Positions 1 through 7,954 of a stretch of 64,000 bases of DNA are shown piece by piece. The notes beneath the pieces were generated by a model. The model saw only the letters and a program-made list of their open reading frames with translations, had not been told where the DNA came from and made no database searches. Source of the DNA: Poriferisodalis sp965208485 (GTDB lineage: Bacteria > Actinomycetota > Acidimicrobiia > Acidimicrobiales > Poriferisodalaceae); contig NZ_OZ242344.1 in NCBI RefSeq assembly GCF_965208485.1, positions 1,116,001 through 1,180,000 on the forward strand, given 5' to 3'. The stretch's first letter is position 1. The number at the start of each line of letters is the position of its first letter. The translations under genes and the position numbers were made by a program.

Positions 1-127
1 GATCGAACGAGGTAGCACCACCTGCGCGGACGGTCTGATTCGCCGAACCGCTGGCGGCCGTCAGCCTGCCTCGTGGGGCAACTGATGCGACTGCTGTTTC
101 GCTGTGCCAGCCTGACGCGTCCAGAAC

Positions 128-400
128 TTGAGCACCGAGCAACAACACCGAGACCACCAAGACCGCATGAGCGAAGCCATGGATCATCAAGCGGCGCGAA
201 TCGTCGTGAGCTACCTCAATGCGAGCGGCCAAGGAGCTGCAGCGCTGGACATCGAGTCCTATCTCGGTCTCGCGGACTGCTGGAACGGCCCGGTGCCCAA
301 GCCGGGACCAACGGCGTCGAGCAATGAAGACGACGTGCCCGACAGCATCATCTGGAGCTGCGCGCTGCTCGACCTCATCCGGAGCCTGCCGCCGGTGTAG
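128..400 (+). CDS. small hypothetical protein, probably N-terminal half of a split gene
   Basis: A 90-residue frame with no family I recognise. The more conserved-looking part begins near the internal Met at 179 and contains IVVSYLNASGQ and a helix ending DLIRSLPPV. It stops at TAG (398-400). The same frame continues open after the stop through AAFIGVVAV into the frame at 425-625, so the two may be one gene of about 165 residues with an in-frame amber codon. It lies just upstream of, and on the same strand as, the DUF6642 caspase-like gene. The start is uncertain. Confidence 0.4.
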   Translation: MSTEQQHRDHQDRMSEAMDHQAARIVVSYLNASGQGAAALDIESYLGLADCWNGPVPKPGPTASSNEDDVPDSIIWSCALLDLIRSLPPV

Positions 401-424
401 GCCGCATTCATCGGCGTCGTCGCA

Positions 425-625
425 GTGTCCCCGCCTTGGTGGGCAGACGAAGAAGAATCCATGCCGCTCGGCAAGATCGCCAACATGCTCGAAATCGCCG
501 AGGCGGGCATGCTCGACCGCGACGAGCAGCACGACTGGGGATGGTTCCGGCCGACACGTTGCGCCGGGACGCCTGCCTCCGACGCCGAGCAGGCCCGAGG
601 CACAGCCACTGTGCCTGACGACTGA
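425..625 (+). CDS. small hypothetical protein, same frame as the preceding ORF
   Basis: A 66-residue frame from a GTG, in phase with 128-400 and separated from it only by the TAG at 398-400 and eight sense codons. It contains MPLGKIANMLEIAEAGML, which reads like an amphipathic helix, followed by DEQHDWGWF. The stop at 623-625 is 11 bp before the start of the caspase-like gene, which suggests co-transcription. No family recognised. It may be the C-terminal half of a gene broken by a nonsense mutation. Confidence 0.4.
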   Translation: MSPPWWADEEESMPLGKIANMLEIAEAGMLDRDEQHDWGWFRPTRCAGTPASDAEQARGTATVPDD

Positions 626-636
626 GGGAGTCCGTC

Positions 637-1209
637 GTGACCGGCAAGCCATCGTTCACAGCGTCGAGCCGCGGACATTCGCTGTCGCAGCCGATAGCGA
701 CGGGCCTGTTCGCTTTCGAAGGCAACTGGGAAGCTGACCTCAGCGACAAGGCGAGCATCGCGGCGCTGCTGCAGACGCTGCATGAGTGGATCAGCATCGA
801 CTTCATCCGTCGCGACATCGGCACCGAAGAAGAGCTGCGGCACTACATCGACCGGTGGCTCGACGACTACGACGACTACCAAGTCGGGTATTTCGGCTTC
901 CACGGCACTGCGGGCAACCTGTGGCTCGACGACGAACGCCGGGTCCGCTTGGGCGACCTCGAAGAGATGATCGACGGACGCGCCCGCGGCCGTGTGATCC
1001 ACTTCAGTTCGTGCTCTGTAATGCGAGCCGGACCGGACCGAATCGAGGAGTTCCGCAAGCACACCGGGGCACGCGCCGTGACTGGCTACCGCAAAGACGT
1101 CGACAACATCGAGGCCTTCGCCTTCGAACTGCTGCTGCAGGCGTTCAGCACCTATCGGCAGATCAGCGGACCCGACAACTATCTGTGGGAGAACGCGACC
1201 GGCCTGTAG
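637..1209 (+). CDS. DUF6642-type caspase/CHAT-like protein
   Basis: A 190-residue protein whose order of motifs matches the DUF6642 family as I know it: an N-terminal strand (LFAFEGNW), then GYFGFHG with His89, then VIHFSSCSVM with Cys126, then GARAVTGYRKDVD and an AFELLLQAF helix. The His-then-Cys dyad after hydrophobic strands is the signature of caspase-fold (clan CD, CHAT-like) peptidases; proteolytic activity here is inferred. The GTG start at 637 is supported by the purine-rich site GAGGGAG about 7 bp upstream. It sits after two small same-strand frames and converges on the DisA_N-like gene. The substrate is unknown; a host-defence or programmed-death role is plausible from the fold. 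Confidence 0.7.
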   Translation: MTGKPSFTASSRGHSLSQPIATGLFAFEGNWEADLSDKASIAALLQTLHEWISIDFIRRDIGTEEELRHYIDRWLDDYDDYQVGYFGFHGTAGNLWLDDERRVRLGDLEEMIDGRARGRVIHFSSCSVMRAGPDRIEEFRKHTGARAVTGYRKDVDNIEAFAFELLLQAFSTYRQISGPDNYLWENATGL

Positions 1210-1278
1210 GAACGCCTTGGCTTCGAGTATCGGCGTTGAGGGCACGACCTGTGCGAATCACCGGCCCTCCGACGGCCC

Positions 1279-2796
1279 TCAGCTTGGTTCGTCGGGATGG
1301 AAGTAGGAGTCGTTCATCTCTGGGTCCGGACGAAGCAGCGGCCCCCTCGCTGCGATGCCGCCGGCATCGAGCCGTCGCTGCTGCTCCTGTTCGTCAGCCT
1401 GGTTGACGCGCTCGCACTGATCAGCGTCGAGATAGAAGGCAAAGTCCCTGACGAGGTGATGCGCTTCGGCGTAGTCCTCCCCGTCAGGTTCGTCCTGTGC
1501 GCAGATGTCGCAGAAGCGGTCGACGGCCGCTGCGACCTCGGCACGCGACACACGGGGCCGCAGTGCGGGCAGCAGGTTGACGTTGCCGTCTACCGACACG
1601 ACGACGATGAACGACGTGTCGGGGTGGGCGCGCTGGTAGCGGACCGCGGAGTTGTAGCGCGATCCTCGCGCAGGGTCGCCTTGGCCTGAGGCCTCTCCGT
1701 CGAGGATGATCCCGAATGCGTGGCAGCGTCCCTCGGGGTCGATGAGGACAGCACCGTCCACCGCGCCCAGCCGCTGCACGTCGGCGTCATCCAGATCGCA
1801 AGGTTCCAGGACGAAAGCCGCGGAACCCAGCCGCTGTGCTTCGCTCGCTGCATCGGATGACACGACGAGCGTCATGCCGTGATCGCTGTCTCGGGCGGCC
1901 TCGACAAAGTGCCAGATGCGGTCCATGTCGCACTGGCCGATCGTGCGCGCAGCGACGTCGGCCAAGTCCACCCGCTCCAACGGCCGCCGGGGAAAGGAGA
2001 CCTCACCGGCGTAGCTGCGCAGGAGCGTCGTGCCCTCCACAGACAGACTCCAGTCCAGCTTCCCCCGCACCTCGATGTCCAGCGACAGCGTCTGCAGGCT
2101 GACGCCTCCCAGCCCCAACACGCAGCCCTCGTCGGCGATGACGGCCAAATCCGAGTCGCTTGCCTCCAGCAGTTTCCGAAGCGCTCTGGAGTATCCCAAC
2201 GAGATAGGCGTCTCCAGCGGCACCCGAAGCTCATATCCGCCATCGCGCGAGTTCACGATGTGCAGAGGCGCTGAGGCCTCGGTCCGCTCGTAGGCGTGCG
2301 CGGTGCTGTTGTTCATGATGCTCAGCAGGTCGTTCGGCATCCCCGCGACCGAGAGCACGAGATGCCCAGTGAAGGCCTCTGCTGCGCTGGCGACAATTTC
2401 CTGCGGGCCGCCCAGAGCATCGCTGAGCCGGGAGCCTGCATCGGGCTGGTGCAACTCCGCGTCGGCCCGAGCCAGACACTCGGCGACGATTGCGTGCTGC
2501 AGCGAGGGCGGACTCTTGAATCGCTCATCTGTGTGCTCGAAGACCGGCAGCGCCTCGAACCTGGCCGACTCGATCCCCAAGCAGGTGTGCACGTAATGCC
2601 CGCCGATCGGCGCTCCGCTGCTCGCGAAGAACGAGAAACGTGCGAGATTGTCGTTGGCATTGAGGACTTCCGCTATCGCCGATGCCATGGCGCGACGCCT
2701 CAGACCGGCGTGAATTCGCTCATGATGCCAAGGGTGTCCGTAGATCGATTCCGAACGCGGATCAGCCCGACACAGCTCATCCGCGCGAGCACCCAC
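1279..2796 (-). CDS. DisA_N-like (diadenylate cyclase-fold) protein
   Basis: At least 505 residues. The C-terminal third carries the DisA_N pattern: VDGAVLIDPEG (the DGA motif), then RGSRYNSAVRY where classical cyclases have the RHR motif, then VVVSVDGNVNLLPALRPRV. Arg-Tyr-Asn therefore replaces Arg-His-Arg, so either the chemistry differs or the protein only binds nucleotides. The preceding 300 residues look like a sensory or accessory region. The given GTG start is only the first standard start in frame. The frame stays open with coding-like sequence (FRFSVERAAQHAFDRAG) up to a stop at 2977-2979 but has no ATG, GTG or TTG there, so the true start may be non-standard or lost by frameshift. 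It is tail-to-tail with the caspase-like gene. Confidence 0.7.
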   Translation of the reverse strand: MGARADELCRADPRSESIYGHPWHHERIHAGLRRRAMASAIAEVLNANDNLARFSFFASSGAPIGGHYVHTCLGIESARFEALPVFEHTDERFKSPPSLQHAIVAECLARADAELHQPDAGSRLSDALGGPQEIVASAAEAFTGHLVLSVAGMPNDLLSIMNNSTAHAYERTEASAPLHIVNSRDGGYELRVPLETPISLGYSRALRKLLEASDSDLAVIADEGCVLGLGGVSLQTLSLDIEVRGKLDWSLSVEGTTLLRSYAGEVSFPRRPLERVDLADVAARTIGQCDMDRIWHFVEAARDSDHGMTLVVSSDAASEAQRLGSAAFVLEPCDLDDADVQRLGAVDGAVLIDPEGRCHAFGIILDGEASGQGDPARGSRYNSAVRYQRAHPDTSFIVVVSVDGNVNLLPALRPRVSRAEVAAAVDRFCDICAQDEPDGEDYAEAHHLVRDFAFYLDADQCERVNQADEQEQQRRLDAGGIAARGPLLRPDPEMNDSYFHPDEPS

Positions 2797-3224
2797 ACCG
2801 TCAAGCTCGCTCAGCCGGACCGGCTCGCCTCTGCACTCGAAGCTGACGCTCCGGCCGTTCGCGTCATTGTCGGGGAACCCGACGATGACAACCGCCGTGT
2901 TGACCTTCAGGCCGGCTCGATCGAAGGCATGCTGCGCCGCCCTCTCGACGCTGAACCGGAAGTGCCTCTGGAACGGTCAGATCACCGAAGCACTCGACGT
3001 GAATTCATGATGAGGCGACTCGACCTACTGCCCACGCACGATCCCTGCCTTGTGCCCATCGGACATCGTGCGCTCCGCCATTCCGTGAGTCTGGCATTCG
3101 CATCTGTTCAGGCCGCTCTGTTGACCTGCCGACCGCGCCGGAGCCGAAAGCTCCGGCGACCGGGCTGGTGCGTTGAGAGCCGAGTTGTCATGGTCGCGAT
3201 CTTGGGCCGTTGCCGTCGCACATG

Positions 3225-6200
3225 TCAGCCTGCCTTTGCCAGTCCGTGTCCGATGAGCGCTGTGCGGAGGCGCCGGTATTCGGGCGTCGCAGCGAGGCCC
3301 GGTCCGACGCCGAGGAGTGCCTCTGAGTTGTCGGCGATGATCCGACGGACCCAGTCGCTGGGTGTGTGGCGCACGAGCAAATCGAGGATAGCGAGCTTGT
3401 CCGCGGTCAGCGGCTCGGCCATTGCCCGCTTGGCGACTTGTTCGTCCCAGCCGTACTGGCCCTTGGCCGCTTCGACGGTCTTTCTCGTGAGCTTGGTCCA
3501 GCGTGCGTCTTCGAGGGCGTCGACGATGGACATCCAGCCGAATGCGGCGAGAGACGATGCGGCAGTGGAATCGAGAAGCGTTTCCCACAGTTCGACGCCG
3601 ACGGCGAGTTGGCCTTGGTCGACTTCCTCGTGACCGAGAAGTCCCGCGATCTGCCGGGCGGCTTCGGGGATCAGTTCGGTGTTCCGCTGCAGGAACTGTG
3701 CGACGGCTTCGATGCTGTAGGCGTCCCAGCCGTACAGCATCGCCACCAGGACGTGTCTCAGCGCTGATTCGCGCTGCCGTCTCGCTGCGTCGCGGATTCT
3801 GTCGGGGTAGGTCTCGCAGAGCCATCGGCTGGGTGCGTTGAGCCGCAGCACCGATTCGAAGGTGGCCTCGCCGAGGCCGCCGGGCGCGTCGCTGCCGATG
3901 ATGCGTGCCATCGCGGCGTCTGTCCATTCGGGCAGCCAGTAGCGCAGCCAGCGGATGTGCGATGCGATCACGTTGCGGTGTTCGAGGCCGAGTTCGCCGC
4001 TCAGCCTGAGGCTGTGGTCCAGGAGCGGCTCAAGCTCGGGGCGCAGCGGCCTCGATGCCCGAAGCTCGGCGTCTGCGAATCGCACCGCCAGTTCCAGCGC
4101 GCGGGCGCTGGCTTGGGCGTCTGCCTGTGCCGACTGCTGGTCGTCTCTGCGCTCATCGCCGGACGACGTTCGGCGTCTCGCGGCGTCCTCGATCAGCTTC
4201 CATGCGTCGTCGGCTCGGCCACCAAATCGTGCTCCGGCTGCTGCGATCTTGCCGATCAGCTCGATGGCCGCTCGCCGTGTCTCTCTCCAGTCCGGCTCAT
4301 AGTGATGCCCGCTGCGGCCCAGGCGCACGACCTCCCATGGTTCGGATGCCGCTAGTCCGGCTGCGTCAACAAGACGCGCTGCGACCGTCGCGGTGAAGTC
4401 CGTGGGCGTCTCAGCGGCCCTGAGATAGGCGCTGATGTAGGTGGGATGATGCAGCGCCCTGACAATGCCGACGGGGTCGGCGAGCCAATCCGCAGGGTTC
4501 TCGGCGACCAGCTTCTGCAGGACTCTGCCGAGGCCCCTGGCGCTGACATAGAAGTCGGCGGCGGCGAAACGCCACTGCGCGATAGCCGCGGCCGCATCCA
4601 TCGGCGACATGTCGGCAAAATGCGGCTCGGCCACCGGGCTGCCAACTTGGCGCATTCGAGGCAGGTCACGCGTCAGCAGCTCCTCGCGGCTGACCTCCCC
4701 GAACTCGTCGCTGAGAACCTGACACGGGCCAGCCCACGCCCCGGCGAGCTTCTCCGGCAGGATCGGAACCCACGACGAGACCCGCCACGTATGTCGAGGC
4801 AGCGGCTCTCTGTCGTCGAGAGCGCGCCCCACCTCGGCGGCATCGGGGGCGTCGCCCATGGCGTCGAGCCAACTCGCTCTGAGCACGTCGCTGTCGCCGA
4901 GGGCCAATGCCCGCTCAACGAGCGCTACGTCGTCGCCGGTCGCTTCCCTCGTGGCAATCGCCGCGGCCACTTCTGCGGCGAGCGCGTCAGCGTCGACATC
5001 GGGAGCGTTGCCGAAGACCCATGCCCGCAACCGGGCGCGGGCCGGCTCGGGCACATCGTCGATGCACGCCAGCAGCGCCGAGGCCGGATGCCACTCCCAA
5101 GCTGCCCGGAGCATGCGCGTGAGACTTTCCAGCACCGCCGAAGCCCGCTCGCGCGGGAAGACCGTGTGCGCGTCGTCCATCGTTCCCGATGGAGTCGACC
5201 GAAGATCCCTGATCGCTATGTCGTCCTCGACCTGGCGCAGCTTGAGGCCGATTCGCCTGACCCGATCGAGCGCGTTGTCCTCGTCGACGCCGCTCGCGGC
5301 ATGAGCCGCCAGGTCGTCAGCGGTATGGAGCAGATCCCAACTGGACATGTTGAGCAGTGCATCGGCGAACTCGATGACCATCGGATGCGCTGCCTCCAGA
5401 CCGAGTGCGGCGTCGAGGCCCTCCAGCGCGATTCGCTCATCGGTCGGGTGCCTTTGCACAATCCGCAACAGCAGATCCAGCGCATCTGCGCCGATCCGGC
5501 GAGCCGCGTATGCGAAGCACCGGACGTGGGCTGGCTTGGCTGCATGCCGGGGGTGCATCTCCTCAAGCCACCGCACGACCTCGTCTCGGTGAGCATCGCT
5601 GACTCGGATCGCTGCGGTGCACGCAGCCCACCACAGGCTGCTGTCCGGCATCTCCAACGCGCCGGACTGCGCCAGCTTCCACAGCCAACCCGGCGCCTCC
5701 ACTCGGCGGAGAAACGCCTGCAACTCGACCGGAGTGGTCAGGCGCCGCCGCAGATCGTCCAGGTCGTCGTCGCTCGGGGACTCGACGCCAGCGAGTTGCC
5801 GCAGCGGCTCCGGGTCGCGATCGTGCGCGAGAAAGAAGCGTTGCAGCAACTCTAGGGATGCGGACGACAGCCTCCGGGCCTCGTCCAGCGAGCAACCGTT
5901 ATGCCCCGCGCTACTGCATGCGTCAAGCAAGCGCTGATACTCCCGCAGCGGAGCCGTACCCGACGACAGCGGCTCGGTGCCGGTCCGCTGCCTGAACAAC
6001 GCCTTCAAGCGCTCCTGATTAACACTTCCCGGCTCGTCCAAGAACGCCCCCAGATCGTCGATACGCGAGAACAACTCCTGCCGGGCGATCCGGACCGTCT
6101 CCTCGTCAGAGGACTCCAACGCCCTCTCGTACTGAGCCTTCGCCTCGACGACCGCCCCCGACAGCGCATTCCGTCTGTTCTCGACGCTGATTTCGGACGT

Positions 6201-6389
6201 CTTCGCGATCTCGACGAGCACATCGCGAAGGCAGTACGCCACCAATGCACCATGCTGCGGAAGCGAATCCGGTTCGAGCCGCAGCAGCGCGTGCGCCGCC
6301 CTCAACGACTCGATAGCACGCCGCCCGCGCGCAGGGAACTCCTCTGTCAACTGGTCCGAGAGCGCAGCGTCAAGCTCAGGCAAATCCAT
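3225..6389 (-). CDS. large alpha-helical protein of unknown function
   Basis: A 1054-residue protein, ATG start, with no Walker motif, no membrane segment and no catalytic signature that I can see. Composition is Ala/Leu/Glu/Arg-rich with many amphipathic helices and HEAT/TPR-like periodicity, suggesting a helical-repeat solenoid. The N-terminus (MDLPELDAALSDQLTEEF) looks like an ordinary cytosolic start. It is upstream of, and on the same strand as, the DisA_N-like gene with a 250-430 bp gap. Large orphan helical proteins of this kind are frequent in defence islands as scaffolds or sensors, but nothing in the sequence proves that. Confidence 0.65.
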   Translation of the reverse strand: MDLPELDAALSDQLTEEFPARGRRAIESLRAAHALLRLEPDSLPQHGALVAYCLRDVLVEIAKTSEISVENRRNALSGAVVEAKAQYERALESSDEETVRIARQELFSRIDDLGAFLDEPGSVNQERLKALFRQRTGTEPLSSGTAPLREYQRLLDACSSAGHNGCSLDEARRLSSASLELLQRFFLAHDRDPEPLRQLAGVESPSDDDLDDLRRRLTTPVELQAFLRRVEAPGWLWKLAQSGALEMPDSSLWWAACTAAIRVSDAHRDEVVRWLEEMHPRHAAKPAHVRCFAYAARRIGADALDLLLRIVQRHPTDERIALEGLDAALGLEAAHPMVIEFADALLNMSSWDLLHTADDLAAHAASGVDEDNALDRVRRIGLKLRQVEDDIAIRDLRSTPSGTMDDAHTVFPRERASAVLESLTRMLRAAWEWHPASALLACIDDVPEPARARLRAWVFGNAPDVDADALAAEVAAAIATREATGDDVALVERALALGDSDVLRASWLDAMGDAPDAAEVGRALDDREPLPRHTWRVSSWVPILPEKLAGAWAGPCQVLSDEFGEVSREELLTRDLPRMRQVGSPVAEPHFADMSPMDAAAAIAQWRFAAADFYVSARGLGRVLQKLVAENPADWLADPVGIVRALHHPTYISAYLRAAETPTDFTATVAARLVDAAGLAASEPWEVVRLGRSGHHYEPDWRETRRAAIELIGKIAAAGARFGGRADDAWKLIEDAARRRTSSGDERRDDQQSAQADAQASARALELAVRFADAELRASRPLRPELEPLLDHSLRLSGELGLEHRNVIASHIRWLRYWLPEWTDAAMARIIGSDAPGGLGEATFESVLRLNAPSRWLCETYPDRIRDAARRQRESALRHVLVAMLYGWDAYSIEAVAQFLQRNTELIPEAARQIAGLLGHEEVDQGQLAVGVELWETLLDSTAASSLAAFGWMSIVDALEDARWTKLTRKTVEAAKGQYGWDEQVAKRAMAEPLTADKLAILDLLVRHTPSDWVRRIIADNSEALLGVGPGLAATPEYRRLRTALIGHGLAKAG

Positions 6390-6603
6390 CTGCCGATGAT
6401 CTCACGAAGTCTGTGAATATCCAGTGGGGTTTTCTTGGCTTGGCGTCGTCCTCGAAACTCTCGCAATTGGCTCATGACTCAAGGCGCCAACCAAGACGCT
6501 CGTGCACCGGCTTCGATGTCGGCGGAGCACGCAATTGCCGCCTGATTCGTTGTTTGTGCCGCGTTCGGGCCGCGGCAGGAGCACCCGGCGGCTACCGTTG
6601 CGC

Positions 6604-6710
6604 TCGCCTTGAACGCAACGTCCTCTCGTGGGCGGAGCAACACAACTGACAAGCAGCGGGTCCCCCACCGGGGGTCCCTTCGGGTTCAGTTGTGTTTGCG
6701 TTCAAGGCGA
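6604..6710. repeat. 107-nt foldback element with a perfect 15-bp outer stem
   Basis: Positions 6604-6618 are the exact reverse complement of 6696-6710. Inside, 6640-6649 pairs with 6686-6695 (10 bp), separated from the outer stem by a one-sided 21-nt bulge on the left and none on the right. The apex holds a further CCCCC/GGGGG hairpin. There is no T-tract on either side, so it does not look like a simple terminator. It ends 30 bp before the next gene's start and could be a structured 5' leader, a small RNA or a miniature inverted-repeat element. The rest of 6390-6740 holds no gene that I can support. Confidence 0.6.
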
Positions 6711-6740
6711 TCGTTGACCTGCTACCGGAGGGACCCACCC

Positions 6741-7256
6741 GTGAGCGAGACCCTTGACACTGAGACCCTCGACCGGCTTCGGGCCGCTCGTCGGGAATAC
6801 GGCGAGCTAAGTCCGGCTGCGGCTCGACTGCGAGAACTGCTGCCGCCAAACAACCGCGAGGTGCGTCGGTCCCTTGCCCGCCTCGCAGACGAGCAAGGCC
6901 TCGCTGCAGCTCGCACGGGTCGTTCTGCGGCCGCCCCCACCGAGTTCAACGTCAGCGAGGAAGAGCTGACCCCGACTCAGCGTGCTGAGCTTGCGCACGC
7001 CCGCAGCCGAGCGACAACGTCGATGGTGCTGGGCATCATCGGCATCGTTCTCTTCGGGATCTTGGCGCTGTTCGCGGTGCCCATCGGGCACAAGTCCCGG
7101 AGGACCCTGAGCCGCTACCCGCTGCTGCGGGCGCGGTACGGCTGGACACGGGCCACGGCTGGGGTGGTGCTGGGCTGGATCGTGATCGGCGCCTGGGCGG
7201 TGATGTGGATCGTGTCGATCTGGCTGCGATGGGCAATCTGGCAGCTCTTCTCCTGA
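6741..7256 (+). CDS. small membrane protein, DUF4190-like topology
   Basis: A 171-residue protein. The GTG at 6741 is chosen because GGAGGGA lies 8-14 bp upstream; the frame is open further 5', but that part runs through the foldback element. The N-terminal 90 residues are soluble and charged, with leucine-rich helices (LRAARREYGEL, ARLRELLP). Two C-terminal membrane segments follow (around MVLGIIGIVLFGILALFAVP and VVLGWIVIGAWAVMWIVS). The arrangement resembles small DUF4190-type actinobacterial membrane proteins, but the function is unknown. The superinfection-immunity-like gene follows 87 bp downstream. Confidence 0.65.
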   Translation: MSETLDTETLDRLRAARREYGELSPAAARLRELLPPNNREVRRSLARLADEQGLAAARTGRSAAAPTEFNVSEEELTPTQRAELAHARSRATTSMVLGIIGIVLFGILALFAVPIGHKSRRTLSRYPLLRARYGWTRATAGVVLGWIVIGAWAVMWIVSIWLRWAIWQLFS

Positions 7257-7343
7257 CTCGAACCGTCAACGCAGCACTGCACGCCGCACCCCGACGCGGC
7301 GCCCGAGCCTGCTGAACCGAACCGCTAGCCAAAGGAGCCAACC

Positions 7344-7526
7344 GTGGAAGGCCTCATCGTTCTCATCGTCCTGGTCGGAATCCCGCTCTATTTCCTGCCG
7401 AGCATCATCGCCTTCAAGCGCGCACACCGGCAGCGAGTCGCGATCCTCACGCTGAACATCCTGCTCGGCTGGACGTTCTTGGGGTGGGTCGGGTCGCTGG
7501 TGTGGTCGCTCGCGCAGGACCGCTGA
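7344..7526 (+). CDS. superinfection immunity-like membrane peptide
   Basis: A 60-residue protein from GTG with AAGGAG about 8 bp upstream. It has an N-terminal membrane helix, then the signature LPSIIAFKRAHRQ, then a second helix ILLGWTFLGWVGSLVW. This is the pattern of the Imm_superinfect family, named after phage T4 Imm, which blocks entry of a second phage's DNA. In bacterial chromosomes these peptides are widespread and mostly uncharacterised, so a defence role is inference. It probably forms a unit with the membrane protein just upstream. Confidence 0.75.
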   Translation: MEGLIVLIVLVGIPLYFLPSIIAFKRAHRQRVAILTLNILLGWTFLGWVGSLVWSLAQDR

Positions 7527-7910
7527 TTCACGAGTGCCGTCCGAGGCCCACGTGGCTTCGCGGCGTATCCGGTCAGGCCGTTCCCGGCCAAGCAGGCAAG
7601 GACCGCTGCATCAGGGCCGCATTGCGCGCAGGAGCACCGCTCTGGCGTGTGGGCATGTCGGCGGGATGTGGCATCGGCCCCCCGAGGGCGCTCAGTGAAT
7701 GGCCTGCTCACGCGCAGAAAATCACCGCTTGGCGCTGCGTCTGGCTGTCCCGGAGTTCCCGGAAACCCCACGACGCCTATTTCGGAGCTGCAGTACCGTC
7801 GATCGTCGAATCTGCGGGCACACGCGGCCGTTCATCAATCCCCTGATCAGCCCCCATTTGAGGGCAGATCAATCAAAAATACGGCCACTCTGACCGCGGG
7901 TTCATTGAGC
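7527..7910. other. non-coding stretch, nothing recognised
   Basis: About 380 bp between the membrane peptide and the lipoprotein gene. Frames crossing it lack coding character, and I see no repeat or RNA gene. The last part becomes AT-richer before the palindrome at 7911-7931, as expected for a promoter. Confidence 0.4.
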
Positions 7911-7931
7911 CAATCACCTGCCGGGTGATTG
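7911..7931. promoter_or_regulatory. palindrome upstream of the lipoprotein gene
   Basis: CAATCACC at 7911-7918 and GGTGATTG at 7924-7931 form perfect 8-bp arms around a 5-nt spacer, 23 bp before the ATG at 7955. Its size and position suit a repressor operator or a small hairpin in the leader. No regulator gene lies next to it. Confidence 0.4.
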
Positions 7932-7954
7932 TCCGAACCACAGGGGAATCACCT

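Noticed and set aside
6604..6710. Foldback considered as a Rho-independent terminator
   Set aside because: There is no T-tract after the stem, and the bulged 107-nt structure is far longer than a terminator.
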